64,000 bases of DNA. Origin: Ulota crispa. Lineage: Eukaryota; Streptophyta; Bryopsida; Orthotrichales; Orthotrichaceae. The notes under the pieces were generated by a model. That model worked only from the letters and a program-made list of their open reading frames with translations, did no database searches and was not told where the DNA came from. Below, piece by piece: positions 1 through 19,158 of this stretch. A program made the translations under genes and the position numbers. Location of the stretch: the NCBI GenBank assembly GCA_963920765.1, contig OY987242.1:22034002-22098001 (forward strand). Direction: 5' to 3'. Numbering within the stretch: the stretch's first letter is position 1; every line of letters begins with the position of its first letter.

Positions 1-1056
1 ACACCAAGATTACCCACTTTGGAAGTAGGGTGATTTTGTTTAGGAATTCTAACCTAATTTCACAGCAATTTCAGAGATTTACATATTTCATTGTATGGGT
101 TGGATTGGCGAGATTTTCCTTTCAGGTACCACCACCTGGTTTTGCATCCGAGGTTGGTTTATATTAGTTCTTCATATCATGCAATATTGTTGTCATTGGG
201 TTGCCCATGATGGTTGTGGTTTCCTCATGGATGTAGTGCAGTTTGTGCCCCATGCATCCACGTTGCAAAGCTTGAACGGCGCATTGACGACGTCGAGGCT
301 GAGCGGCGCATCCACTAGGGTCAATGCGAGTTGTGCATCAACAAAGCCAGTAATGCCTTTGCATTGTACCCACGCTAAACTCAAGACACACTGTGCAGAT
401 TCAAGGGCGGAATGATGAATCCACCTTGTAATCCTACGTGCATGGGGCTGAAGTTATAGCCCTGTCGCTTTCCAAGCATTTTTCTAGTGACTTCTTTGGT
501 GTCCATTATGGACAACAGGACCCCTACCCTTACAAAGTACTCAGATGCAGATTCTAAGAGAAAATGTTGTGGCATCTATTCATCAGCTTCCTAATGGCTA
601 CAACATGAATATCATGGAGACCCTATTAATCCCCGGTTCCCTTTTCCCAATGCAATGTAGATGCTTCAATTGAAAGGTGCTTAATTTATAACCACATCTC
701 CATCTTGCATCTCGGTTGCTCTTTATAAATTGACCATAGGAGCAAAACAATCCATGACAAAACATTGACAAAATGGCAAACAGATTCATCATGGAGCAAA
801 ACAAGACAAGTATTACAAAAAAAACCATTGGTTTCTAGTACACTAGGTGTTTCACACTAGCGCCCTACAAAGTTCAAAAGCTAGTAGGAGGTTCAAGAAT
901 GAAAATAACTTCCAACACATAAAAACTGCTGATAACTATAAAGTATGCTCTCTAGCAAGAGCTGCACTGCTAAGTATTGTCTTCTCCAGTAACAAATATG
1001 CATAGTGGCTACCCAAGTGCCAACTAAGTCAAAGCCATGGACGATGGCATCCATCT

Positions 1057-3670
1057 TTAAGGAAGCTTAGGCTGTGTGTGCACCCAAACATAGCAAGCAC
1101 CTTCACACATGAAGGTGCAGCTGCAACCTCTGCAGGAACGATGGGTGCGGCAATTGCACACTATGCACTCCCGTTGGAGTATGTTGTGCCCTTTGATCAT
1201 ATGAAATCCAGGACGAGTCAATGCCCAATGCGGACTTCTCACTGCCCCAACCTCCAAGTGCAGGCAAACAAGTGCCATGCCAAGCTCATAATGCCATGCC
1301 AAACTCGGCTACACCTGTAAACCTACCCTTTGGGCATCCTCCTTGTACAACACATGAGCATTCAAGCAAAAGGAATCTAAAACAAACATGAATACGCAAT
1401 GCCACCATTTCTGTGAATGCAATTAGACAGTATAATTACCCTTGTGTTGATCTACCACGTCAATCCCCCGCATGTTGCTCTGGTACTGTAATAGAATGGG
1501 ACTTGTTGGAAAGTTGACTCTGTCTCTCTTGATCCATCAATCCACCACGGTACCCTCTTGAATTGGATCAATGGCTATGCTAAGCAACCACACTGACTTA
1601 GAATCTATCTAGCAGATTGTTGAAATAGATCTAGACCGATGTATCTTCATAATGAGAGTCCCTTGAGGTGGAAGACTTGTCTTATGGAAACCAGCCAAGG
1701 AAGAAGGGAATCCCTTTGACCCTTTTGTCATTGTCCCAGTCGCATAGAACCCTTGGTCTAGAAGTCTCATGAACAACTTTACGCATGAGAAAAAGTTATC
1801 CGTGACAATTGTGTGTCCTCTATTGTCAAGGCCACAAACCGCCTGCAATATAGCATCCTCTCCCACCAAAGTACCCACCTCCACATCCCCTCCAGCACCC
1901 ATGTAAACCGTCACGCTCGAGACATATCTGTAAAATCAGCAGAAAAACAAATAAGAGAATGCAATGCAAAATAATAAAAACCTTTCAATACCATAAGTAT
2001 CCCTTCCATGAATTACATCACCAATCCTTTCCCTACTTATAAGTAGGACACCAAAGATCATTTCATAATCTAAGGTCCACAGCATTTATGAATTGGACTA
2101 AACTAATTAGACAAGAGTCCATCCCATACAAGGTACTAAGGTGGACCACGCTGCCCACACTTGGTGCCATCCTCAAAATCAAACAAAAACACCAAAATGG
2201 GTGAAATTGCAATTCTAACTGACTAAACCCACGATGTCACTTTGCCTTCCCGACCTGAGACTATAGTTGCACCAGATAATGTGTAGAGTTAGAGCAATTA
2301 CTTGTTGCATATCCAACTTTCTAGTTTCTACCTAGCTGGTCAAAGAAATCAACAAACATTGTCAAACAACAAAACTTGCATTTCCAGGCCTTCAGGCTTT
2401 TGATGCCAAGTACGTACCGAGAGTACACACGGCTATTGTTTTTGACTACATACAATTCTAATAACTCCGCCATGCACACTATTACAGCACTCTCACTAGG
2501 CCATGTACCGGCAAAATCCCCTCCCCCCTCCCACAAAAGAATGTTTAGGCAGCCCATACTTGGTCTTTCCTAAAAATTCAGAAGACAACTGTGATAGAAG
2601 TCAATGCCCAATTAGATACCCAAAATTATACCGGTTATTCTACAAACTTCATGTCCTTACTATGTTCAGTTTCAGCACCGATTCCATGGAAGGGGCCAGA
2701 AGTTTTGGTTTATCAGCACACATGAAAGGAACTCTATGAAAAACAAACATAACTAAGCTTTCCAATTGAAATATTATCATTTGAAGAATTCTAAGGTCAA
2801 TAGAATTTGAGAGTAATTGAGAAAAGAAAAGAAAAAGGGAAGTAGTTCTTTTTGTCTCACCTAGACTAACTGGATGCTAGAGCCCAAAGTTTGATTCCAA
2901 ACTTGACAGGTTTTGATTTCATGTATTGGCATACACCGCAAAATTGCCCTTTATATGGCACCATGATCTCGTTGACAGTGCACACAGCTTCATTGTTGTA
3001 CAGTGACTGATTGATCTGTGTGAATGACTCAACGACACGCCTCACTTTTGCAATCTTGTCGTAACCTAGTTCTCTCCTGTTGGTCTATAAGTCTTTGCTG
3101 TTGACTAAACGTAGGCAACGTATGATGGCCTTCAACCGGTAATGGCTCATCACTGCAGTAATGATTGGGCAACTGTAAAAAGATATGATGTCCCAGTAAA
3201 GGCGTCAATGAGGGACTTCTTTTAGGCCCATCAAAATCAAAACACCAAACCAACATAAAGCTCTTGTTTGTCAATATCCACCCAGTCGCAACGGCCATTA
3301 GTCAAGTGTGGATGTTTATGTGATGCTTGCTTTGCATACTTGCAAAGCAAGTAGCTCATCCTTGGTCAAAACTTTGTGAATAACCATCAAGTTTGAATGT
3401 ATTGCAAATGTACATAACTACAAAATGAAATAAAATGTACCGACATTTCACATAAGATACATAAGTTTAGGAGTCCAAAATTGCAAGAGTAATATACTAA
3501 GCAAGAAGCGTTGTTTACTAACCTGTTCGTTTTCCTTATGATTGGCAATAACAGGTCCACTGGCCAAAACTTTTTGAAGTACTCGATTGGGGTAGCCAGA
3601 ATCATGCACAATCTCCTAGTCACTCCTAGAGTAGGTCCATGGAAATCTCGGTTACCATGCAGCGACAATA
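1057..3670 (-). pseudogene. decayed piggyBac-like transposase (DDE_Tnp_1_7), recognisable core and C-terminus
   Basis: Read on the minus strand, the pieces follow the piggyBac order. At 3510-3630 there is an N-terminal block with TPIEYFKKFW and then RKTNRLV. At 2880-3010 there is VNEIMVPYKGQF, followed by MKSKPVKFGIKLWAL, the family's first catalytic block. At 1609-1926 there is VTDNFF with GFYATGTM, the second catalytic block. At about 1440-1490 there is NMRGIDVVDQ, the third. At 1057-1180 there is a Cys-rich tail (CIVC, CRGC, C, C) that fits the C-terminal zinc domain. An intron of about 0.95 kb seems to separate the first and second blocks (acceptor just after 1927). In-frame stops interrupt the first block several times and follow the second block. 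The first catalytic Asp reads Asn (codon 2971-2973), while the other two Asp codons (1798-1800 and 1459-1461) remain. It is almost certainly inactive. No terminal repeats were located. Confidence 0.85.
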
Positions 3671-4333
3671 TTGGCTCTTGCCATTGGTCATCAGCCTAAT
3701 AATTGTCAAATGACCAATCTTGCAAGTCTTCAGTAACATTGTACAGTCCGAGCTCTGACATGGGGATTTCATGGAAAGAGGTTGCTGGTGAGAAGGGCAC
3801 CCCAACGTTGTTGTCATCATTGAAATCATCGTATTTGCCTCTCCAGTTGGTATCACTAGGATCAGACAAGGACTCCGTGAGGTGGTTAGGCATGCTAGAA
3901 TAATAGTACCTTTGTTGAAGGCTGTGTCGGGGCCACTAGAGCATTTGCCAAAATGTAGGATTCATTGAGTTCTTGGTGCAACCGGGCTACATGAATCAAC
4001 TTCCATCTTGCTTACACAGAGCTCAAGAATCCCAATCGGGACCCCAAAGTTCAACTTGAACATGGAGAAGCCTGTGATCAGATGGTAGTACCGCTGCAAT
4101 ACCTCCCCTCTAAAGTGTGTAGCATCTGCCGACATTGCAGAGTCTAAACCCAAAGTACATGGTTGGACACACACATGGACAGTTGTTTCCCAAGCATTTG
4201 GATCCATTCATTGACCCTTAGAACGTGCAAAAAATACTTTCATGCATTGTCTTTTGTCAACGGCCCTCTTCAATGCTGCTACAGCCTCCTTAATGAATGG
4301 GCAAAAATCATTGCTGCAATTGTGGGACCAAGC

Positions 4334-4621
4334 TCAATATGCACCGGCATGTAGGCATGCATGTGTCGTGGGGAAGGGGAGCCCAGGCGTGAAATCCTCC
4401 AGTGAGAACCGGCAAACCTCTGAAGTTCTCGTCCTCACCGTGAGCTGTGAATCACCGTGAGCTGGATTGGCAATTGGATGTGACCTCGGAGGTGTGAAGA
4501 AGCCCTTTATGGCATTTAGCGGACCGTCAGTCGCTATAATGTCGATGACATCTTCAAGGATCGAGTTTCCAATTTCAACTTCTACCGTTGAGGTCGGGTC
4601 TCTGTAAAACAAGGTGAACAA
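4334..4621 (-). pseudogene. possible upstream fragment of the piggyBac-like element
   Basis: This 95-codon open frame lies upstream of the transposase core and on the same strand. It includes the segment VEIGNSILEDVIDII and an acidic stretch. I do not recognise a domain in it. A further acidic frame at 3696-3893, ending SFDNY, sits between it and the core. Acidic, poorly conserved N-terminal regions are common in piggyBac transposases, so both may belong to the same dead gene, but this is inferred only from position and strand. Confidence 0.3.
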
Positions 4622-5326
4622 TGATCAATATAAGGACGTGACAATTCCATTGTAATGTGACTTTTGAAATGAGGAGAGAAATGAAGGTCAGATAAGTGTT
4701 CACAATTTCCAAGATCCTTGTTCAGAATGAAAGGTCAGAACTAGTCCCCATTCTATCCAAATACGTTGCCTCTACAAATATAGAAGCGCTAGTAAAAAAA
4801 AATGGCATGTACAATGTGACTCTAGATCTTTGAAGACACGATATATTCATAGAGGTTGTTTACAAATTCAAAGTTATTGTTCAGAGTGTAAAGTGAAAGA
4901 CAGTCCTGCTTCTCTCCAAACACAAAATGTAACATGCAAATGACTCTAAGAGAAAGGTGAGGGACTTGCCTCAAGGTCTATAGCTATGAAAGCCTTGAGC
5001 AAAGGAGAATCAGACTCCTTTGAGAAACACCAATCCCAAGCAAGATCCACCATTACAGTGCGACGAGCGACTGCACTGATCAGCCTTTGCCCCGTCCTTC
5101 TATTTAGGTTGAACCTTGCTTACCACCCTGGCTAGTACAACCTCCACGTTGTCATCGTCCCCTACTACTCTGCCCTCTCGTAGCATTCCCGGATGTGGAT
5201 CCTAGCAAGTCTCCAACGACAGCAGGATTCGAATCACCTGCACTTCTTGCGAGAAGAGGCCCATTCCCTTGCAAATTTCTTCTCCCTTGGTTATCCGGTC
5301 CAACTACCCCTCCGTGCGTGGCCTTG

Positions 5327-5938
5327 TCAATTTCTCCCGACGCCACACCTACCCCATTTGCCTTCACTATGTTTGCTCCATGGACACTTCCGAACTAAAG
5401 TTGAAGCGGAACGGCCAGATTGGCACGCCAAATTGGCATCCCCAAAGGTCAAAGGTAACTCTCCTCTTGCCTTCTTAGCGACATTGGAGTTCTCATCGTT
5501 GCCAGTCGGTGGTCCTATTGCTGCAATATTTCCAATGAACTTGGTGTTAAGGTCAACGTTGCTAGCTGCGCTTGGCTGGCACTGCTGTTGAACAAGGTCA
5601 GTAGTGATGGATTCATGGCAGGTGATAGTGGAGCAATCTGCAATGTAGGTGGGTCTCCATGTTCCGCAGCTATGAGCACTCACCTTCAAAAAGGTGGCTG
5701 AGAGCTCGAAGACTGCAGCATCTCTCAATTGCACGCCACACCCCGAGCTTCCTCCCGCATCCAAACCATCCTTGGCTCTTTTTGGATTAAAAAAAAACAT
5801 ATGTCGAATCAAGAAATTGACATTGTCACTAAACTCGCAGGGGTCACCCTCCTCAAAGCGCTCCTTCCAACGTAGAACTTGTTGAGTGTGTCTACAAAAT
5901 AAGAAACGGTGCCACTCAGGGTCTGTTGTTCCCACCAA
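5327..5938 (-). CDS. unrecognised 203-codon open frame, possibly element-encoded
   Basis: This is the longest open frame in the first 9 kb. It begins with EWHRFLFCRHTQQVLRWKERF, then an aromatic-rich stretch (RHMFFFNPKRAKDG), and then a low-complexity tail rich in Ser, Thr and Gly. I do not recognise the family. It is on the strand of the piggyBac-like transposase and about 1.7 kb upstream of its core, so it could be an N-terminal exon or an accessory frame of that element. A chance frame in GC-richer DNA is also possible. No splice sites joining it to the transposase were established. Confidence 0.3.
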   Translation of the reverse strand: MVGTTDPEWHRFLFCRHTQQVLRWKERFEEGDPCEFSDNVNFLIRHMFFFNPKRAKDGLDAGGSSGCGVQLRDAAVFELSATFLKVSAHSCGTWRPTYIADCSTITCHESITTDLVQQQCQPSAASNVDLNTKFIGNIAAIGPPTGNDENSNVAKKARGELPLTFGDANLACQSGRSASTLVRKCPWSKHSEGKWGRCGVGRN

Positions 5939-5939
5939 A

Positions 5940-7630
5940 CAAGATGTGTGTGGCGGGAGTGCTTGCTTACATAGTCATTGAGGTGTGATCAAGCCAATTA
6001 TAAATTTGCATTGAACAAGTGTAACACCGTGGTCCAATGCCCAATTCTAGAGGATTGCTGCTTTTGCCTCTAGCCCTGTAGATGGAGAAGGTGCTTTTGA
6101 GGAACTCATCATGAGAACCCTAAACCCCCCATAAAACCCACACGCACAGGAAATTGCAAGCGCCAGAATTGGATTGAGAATCTAATTTTGATCCTAGTGC
6201 TTTCAATGAAAAGCCATGTTGCTGCCCAAGCCGCCAAATCCTACCTATATTTACAATCCACTCCGTCCGGAAACTTTATGATTGCTGCACACTCTGCCCC
6301 CAACTCTAATTCAAAAGCACACAAAGAAGTATGGACAGCCAAATCCTAACTTCATCTACCAATCCATGCCTTGAAGAACATAATGAGCAAACAGCCATCA
6401 AGCCTTTCTTTGATTTGTAAATCCTAAAATAACAAAGACAAAAAGAGAGAACGCCGCACTCCCTCACGATCTTGGTCTTTGTGGAAGAGCAGGTCAAAAG
6501 CGCTCCCACCAGCAAAATCTCGACTGCTGCCAACTTGGAATGCAAGAACTCTGCCAACTTGCATGCGCTCCCGCGTGCAATCACATCCGCTTCCACATGA
6601 AATTGCAAGAAATGACCAACTCGAATGCGTTTCCACACGCAAAAACAAGCACGCTGCCACCTCAAAATGTTGGCACTTGCTAGCACTCTTGTCAAAAAAA
6701 GCATCCAATGCCACATCGACTTGCGCGTGGACATGTCAAAACGGCCATCCTCCGGTCATACCAGGATAACACAAAATACATACGCCGTATGGTATGAATT
6801 GTATTACAGCCCATAAATCATGAGAAAATGATTTGCAAACACTACTGAATTTTGAATAGAGCTGAGGGCAATACTAATACACAATCCCCAAAACCCTAAT
6901 TCAAACCGCTCATTGGAACTAGTCCAAATACAGGAAAAACCATCGATTTTGGCCATAGAGGGACGGTAGGACGTGCAGGGGTTAATCCATCACTATCCAA
7001 AGATACAAAACATGTCCCCTTTCTAGTGTATTTTGAGATACCCAAGATGGTGAGCAGTTAATTGTTCCATGACTTCCAAACTTGACAAATTGTCTTTAAT
7101 TTTTACTTTCATAAAGTTTAAGAGTTGGAAGTTGTTTATTTTGCTATAGCAATTTATTAACAATTGACAAGACACCAGACCACTACCATTCAAGCTACAA
7201 ACTTGACATTTGCAAAAAAAAAAAAAAGAACAAAACTATCTATACTCCATGAAAAATGAACTTTAAAATAAGTGGTTAAGAAAAAGTAGTCCTCTTGCAT
7301 ATTTTGCATTTTTCTCTTTTCTAGACTTTGTACATGACATAGGTACTTTACAATATTTGCAAAACATAATTTTTATCTTTTTCAAAGCAAACTTTTCACC
7401 TTTTTGTTGGCTTTAGGCAGCAAGGAGGGAGGCTTTGAATCAAGAGAAAGTATCCTAAGGAAATTTGAGCAAGTAGCTTAATTGAAAGGCAAGCAAGTGC
7501 TTTAGGGACAATATGGCTTGTTCATACCAAATTTCCTTACTTATTTTGTTCAAATTTTTAAATTTTCACGTGGCTAGACCTTTAGCTTTTGAATTACTAA
7601 TAGCAAAAACTCCAAATTTGATATATGAGC
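5940..7630. other. spacer without a recognised gene
   Basis: Only short frames on both strands are seen, mostly in the moderately GC-rich stretch 6470-6760, where near-identical short phrases built around gcactcttgcaa-like words recur. From about 6900 the DNA becomes AT-rich and low in complexity, with an A-run at 7214-7227. I see no gene, RNA or regulatory site here. Confidence 0.6.
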
Positions 7631-8035
7631 ATTGATATGTCTACCGCACCCTTTTAGCTATTCTACCACATCCTTGGGGTAAATTTTAGATTTCTACCAT
7701 CAAAAAGCTGAATTTGAGAATTTGGAATTCAGATTTGGACTGAGAGATCATGATTTAGTCTAGAACCATAAAAAAAGTTGCAATTCAACAACACCCAATG
7801 AAAAAGCTTCTCTTTTTTTACAAACAAAAGTTAGAATAACACTTTTCTCCCTAGCTAAACTTTTTCATTGGGGTGTTGTTGAATTGCAACTTTTTTTATG
7901 GTTCTAAACAGAATCATGGTCTCTTAGTCCAAATTTGAATTCAAAATTCTCAAATTCAGCTTTTTGACAATAGAAATCTAAAATTTACCCCGGGGTGTGG
8001 TACAATAGTTCAAAGGGTATGGTACACATATCAAT
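7631..8035. repeat. fold-back (MITE-like) element, 405 bp
   Basis: The two halves are imperfect reverse complements. The left arm starts attgatatgt and runs to about 7812. The right arm runs from about 7856 and ends acatatcaat. Internal landmarks pair as well: the left phrase gcaattcaacaacacccaat (7789-7800 area) answers attggggtgttgttgaattgc at 7867-7888, and aaaaagctgaatttgag answers ctcaaattcagctttttg. The spacer is only about 44 bases. Partial similarity continues outside the ends, so the true boundaries could be wider. No coding capacity is seen. The superfamily is not assigned. Confidence 0.75.
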
Positions 8036-9466
8036 TCCCTTGATATATTTGTGCTTGGGCTTCCAACTATGCATTTAATTCTTCTATGCACTAAAGTAAT
8101 AGATAACAATAATTTTGAACAACGTCTTTTGGTAGAATTTAAATTTGAACAAAAGCGCCTACCATATAATTGTGATAGCAAAAAATGATTTTTTGCCTTA
8201 ACAATAGCAAAAATTGGGCAATTGAACATGAAATTCCCTGTTTTCTACTTGGCTAGATATCCTTTACATGAAAATTCCTTTTTTTTTCAAATTTTTTAAA
8301 TCTTCTACAAGAGCAATTTCAATAAAATACGTGCTTGGTTGAGTGGAAAAGTAGAAAATTGGTTTTTTAGGTCACCCACATTTTGAAAACTACCTTTTTA
8401 ATTAGTTACCCAATATATTTGTAGTACAAGCAATTGTGTTACTACCATCAAACTCATCAATATCGTCTTGAAATAGCAATCTATAAGTTCAACTACTAGC
8501 AATCAGGGTCATATACACATGAGGATTGTTCTACTTTGATAATGTTATGTTTTTACTTTCTAAGTGCCAAGAACTGGATGGTCGTTTGTGGCAAAGAAAG
8601 AAAACGCTCCACGCACAAAAACACGTTAAGAATTCTTTTATTGTGAACCACAATTGAACAGAAAAGTTTGTAGGATCTTAAATTGGATAAAACTTTGCAC
8701 CACTACACAAAGTTTCATCAAAATCTAACAGAACAATTTTGAAAATGTCATAATAAAAAGCTACCCAAAATTGACAAAATGAGCCACCATTGCCAATAAT
8801 CATTATATCCAAAATTCTTTGTGAGGGGGTATCCAACTCTTTTGAAATTCTAAATCGCATAATAAGTTAGAACCAACTCCAAAAATTTCAAAAAACCAAA
8901 AGCTAAAATTTTGAAGATTTTTTATATAAAAGAGAGGTCTAGGTCAAGTTGTTGGAGGGGCTCCCAAATTTCATGCAATACACCTGCTCAAATTCTGCAC
9001 GTATAACAATCTTCTCCCTTCAATTCTGTTTAAGGCGAGCTTAAAGAAAAAGTCTTTGCTTTCCTCGATAATTTATCGAGTAAAATGAAACTTCTAGTTC
9101 AAACTTTGTTATGCACTACCTTAATATAGATATACGTCCCCACTTTCCAAAAGTCTATATCGGAATTCAATCATAACCGCTATGAAACATTCTTGTGCGT
9201 TTTTAAGATCGTCTTATAATGGACAAGTTGAGGCACACATACTCTTTCTAAAGTGCAGATATCAAGCATCTTCCGTATTGAGTCGTATTCTCCACTCTTA
9301 TCGACCATGGAACATTCGAGAATATATCAGAAGCGTCAATGTCGATGATGCAGCTGCTTTAGGAGGGTTGGGGGTGATAAAAGTTTGCATAAATCCATAT
9401 TTATGGACTCTACACAGAAAACTTGATTTGTCAAGTTGGAAGGTATGCTACATTGTTTTGAAATTG
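8036..9466. other. AT-rich spacer downstream of the alcohol dehydrogenase
   Basis: This is low-complexity, AT-rich DNA with short homopolymer runs and only small chance frames. The last few hundred bases before 9467 should include the 3' untranslated region of the minus-strand alcohol dehydrogenase. I cannot pick a reliable polyadenylation site. Confidence 0.5.
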
Positions 9467-15372
<5,906 letters not shown>

Positions 15373-18300
15373 AGCGCAAGCTTTATAATCAATCTGGCAG
15401 CTGTTGGTCGTGCAGCAAAGAAAGAAAATTCTTTGTTACAATGCCAAATGAAGGACCGACAAAAGTGCCGCAGCTCGATTGATTCTCGACACGGGCAGAA
15501 GAAATAGAGCTTGGAGAAAACACAGAAGGATCAATTGATGGCACTAATTCTTTACCGACGACCTCCATGAGCTGCTGCTGGTTCTTCTTCTTCGCAGATT
15601 TATTGTTGCATGTCTCGCGTTGACGGGGCTGTTTGACTCGCTTTTGAACATGTCGCCGACTTTGTTGACTACCAGCAGCATGCTTTCGGCAATTGGCATA
15701 TTTTCTGATAAGGCATTGTACTTCTGAAAATAACTTACTGGCGATGGCGTGAAGTCAAGTCAACGCAAATGCAAAATGCAATTTCGCATGATCGAAAACT
15801 ACGCTTTTTCCTGCAAACATGCCCCAGCAGGGTTTTTTTTGGGTTTTATGACCAATGGCTAAGGTAGAGACTCCCAGTGTTCGGGGAGAAATTTTAGCTT
15901 CACCTGCTGAGCTGAAATCCAGTATTTCCCAATGTCAATTGGATTTACACTGACATTATTTTCTGTAATTTTTTTTAATTTCTACTATAAACATTCTATA
16001 TTTAGAATTTTTTGAAAAACAAACCAATTCTTTAACTAGTAGTTTCAAGTTTTAATTGAGTTTTTTGCAATTTCAACCAGCTACCACTACACAAACTGCC
16101 GGTTCTCCCCAATCACTGTAGACGCCCAATCCCAACTGGGGTTCTATTCCCAACCACTAGGGTGTTTTGGGTCCAATCAGCCTATTTCTAAGCCTTGAAA
16201 TGCAAATTCTTTCCCCTTTTAAGATTAAGACAAATGAAATCATGACATGTGTCTCAAAAGAAGGTAGGAAGTAATGAGCAAAAAATGTTTTGGCTATGAT
16301 CAAGATCAAGAGAGTTTAGGGATTGGATATGGGTTCTGAACACTTTATGCACTTCAAAATTTGTATAAAACTCAATTTTGCATGAAAAATTCTGAAAAAA
16401 TTTATGTCGCAATATTTTGTATGGAGCCACCAAAAAAAATTGCGCCGCATTGTTGCTCTAATGTGTCGTCATGTAGGAGCTTAAATGGTCAAGTATGGGC
16501 GGTTCTACTTTATGTGGCATTCTTTAAAAATGGTTTGTAGCTTGCAGGCTCCATCCCTATTTAGGTTGGAGTTGAAGGTGGTCCCTATACATGGAATTTT
16601 GCTAGCATCATGGGATTTTTTTTGTAGGCAAAAAGTATTCATTGGGCAGTTTTTTTGAAAATATCCTAATAACCATTGACATTGCTTAATTATTGCATGG
16701 AATTGGATTAGACAATATCTCAAACAATTTTGAAATGATGGCATCAATTTTCAATTTGATAAGAATTTTATAAAAGCCTAGGATGTGACTCAATTTCCAT
16801 TATTGCAATCTGGCATTTTTTGAAACATTTTCCCTTTTTTTCTATAAGCTTGAAGCTAGCCTTGTTTTTTGAGGCAATTGGGCCTTAAATTGCCCAAAAA
16901 AAAAACTTGGTGCCCCATGAAACCTCTTATTTCTTAGGGGTTAAAACCCCCTTAAAAGTGTTGCCATGTAAACATTTGTAAAGGTTAGTAAGTATTGCAT
17001 TTAGGTTGTCCCACCCAATATCTTGACATTTTACACTTGGTGAATACTTACAAATATTGTAATATTCTTCACCAATAATTACTATAGTAAGAAAATTTAA
17101 CAACAATTAAGACTTGACAATAACAACAATGTTACAAACTAACATCATTTAGACCATAAACCATGTGAAATCTTAGTATTTAGAAAGTTGCATGTGCCTT
17201 CAAATGGCCAAACAATGTGTCATGACGTAACTTTTCAAAATAAGGCAACCTAATTGAAAAGGCGACTTGAATGCACTATTTAATGTGGATCAACATATGG
17301 GACTTGAGAAATAATATAGAGTTATTGGCCAAATAGTATGGAATTGTCGGTCTCAATCGTCAACCTCTCATATGATTAGATTTTGAAAATTTAGTGAGAC
17401 GTTAGATTTTAGATGTGAGCAGAAACGTGCATATCATAATGGAGTTGTAGTTGTTGCCAAAATTCTTACAATATTGACGATTTTTTAGCCCAAGATATTT
17501 TGGGACTTATAATTATGAGATTCATATCATGGAAATCCTTATACAGTATAAACCAACTTTGAGTCATTTTGTGTTTTTTGAAAGCATAACCTTCTACAAC
17601 TTTTTAGATTCATTTTTATTTTTTTATAATGATTTGAAATTATTCAAGTGTCTTAGAAAGGAGTTATTTTTAGTATACCATTGAAAGTCATATAGAGATG
17701 GGGACAGAAAGATCCATTCCTTACTGCATTGCTTCCTACATTGCCAATTTCTCACCAAAATTGACTTTGTTTGTTGCATTGGAAAGCTAGAGAAAAGAGA
17801 AGAAGAATATCCAAATTTGATAAAACCTAGTAATGTATTGAGAAATGATAGATGTTTGAAAAAAGTGACCAAAATACTAGTCCATCTAGTGACTAGTCAA
17901 TGTTACTACCATTGCCATGCATGGAGTCGCTTCCACTCCCTTAGGTACTAAGGTAGGAGGCTCAAATTCCGCTCAAGTTCTAATTATGTTCAGAGTTTAC
18001 AAACACTTGACATGCCCCTTCTAATATCTATTCTTGTCATTGATGAGTTAGGTATGCTTAGATGGATGGTTTATGGACCTCCTACCTTACCACTCTCCTC
18101 ATCCCATTCTTTATTGTCAAAACTTGCTTCAAGTTCTTGCTCATAGATGTATTGATAGCGGTCGTTGTTTTTCACACTATTTTCCATGATGAAAGCAGTT
18201 GATAAGGCTCAATACAAGCACTTAAGGGTGATTGCAAGAATGACCTTTCATGCTTTCTGTCCCCTTCACCTCTTGTGACTCTGTGAGTGGTTTTTGGGTA

Positions 18301-18907
18301 CTATCTTTTGCGATTTTAGTCATTTTAACCTAAAATTTTGGAGTAAGGTGAACATGAAAATTATTAACATTCAGTAGTTTTTTTCGTTTTTTTTAAAATT
18401 ATTTTACTATTTTTAAGTGGACCCCAATTGCATGTCTACCTTGGCAGTTTTGGTGGTTTTTAGTACTATTTTGGATTGAAGAAAGTAAATCTCATGCCAC
18501 AAATCAAGGAAGTTGTTCATTAGGAAGCATTACATGGCTATATAGATTCGTTTTACAAAACTCAAAAAACTCTACCCTACACATTGTCTCAAAGTGGGCA
18601 TCCTTTCTCCCTCCATTGGTGAAAGAAAAAAACCTTCCTCCAAAAAGCACTTGCATCAATTCAAGCTAATGAGAGAGATAAAAAATAGGCATTTTTTATT
18701 TTATTTTTTTGAATTTTTTTACTGTTTTCTAAAAAGGAAAAAGGAAATTGTCTTTTTATTAGTATTTTTGTCCCTCTATATTTGTGCATAACTTTTAGAA
18801 TAAAATTTTTCTAATTCTGAATTTTCACAAGTATGCTATTTTAAGTGCTTTACATATTTTCCATATTTTATTTTATTAAAAAAAAAATATTGAAAGCTCA
18901 TAGTAAT
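15373..18907. other. spacer: ADH upstream region, then AT-rich DNA
   Basis: The first few hundred bases upstream of the ATG at 15372 should hold the ADH promoter and leader. I see no confident TATA box or named operator. The stretch 16730-16905 shares a diverged block (tttgataagaatttt ... ttgaggcaatt) with 36395-36570, so it is a dispersed repeat. The rest is AT-rich with no recognised gene. Confidence 0.5.
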
Positions 18908-19150
18908 GCGATATTTGTTAATTTGGGAAAAATGATACATTTTGGGACTTTCAAGAGTGAGTCAAGAAGTTTGAGGTGATCACCTCAAACTAACACGTGC
19001 CCTCATTTGAGACAAGGGATTTGAGAGGAAAAAAAATCTTAGTGGCTCAGATTGAATATGATACCTTTGAATCTTGTTTTAAAGTAAATTTTTGGGTTTG
19101 AGGGGAAAACAAAGTGGGACCCCTGTTTTTCCCAAATTAACAAATATCGC
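18908..19150. mobile_element. inverted-repeat element, copy 1, with a 24-bp palindrome inside
   Basis: The ends gcgatatttgttaatttggg and cccaaattaacaaatatcgc are exact mirrors. A second member with the same ends is at about 37548-37797. Inside, 18968-18991 is a perfect palindrome centred on ggtgatcacc. No coding capacity is seen. Confidence 0.75.
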
Positions 19151-19158
19151 GTTTAGTA

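Noticed and set aside
5215..5245. tRNA B-box-like sequence (gattcgaatc)
   Set aside because: No matching A-box, acceptor stem or anticodon arm could be drawn around it on either strand.
5193..5591. 132-codon plus-strand open frame
   Set aside because: It overlaps the minus-strand 203-codon frame, has no recognisable motif, and its composition looks like a complementary shadow.
17035..17080. Small inverted repeat ggtgaata / ttcacc
   Set aside because: Arms are too short and imperfect to call an element or a regulatory site in AT-rich DNA.
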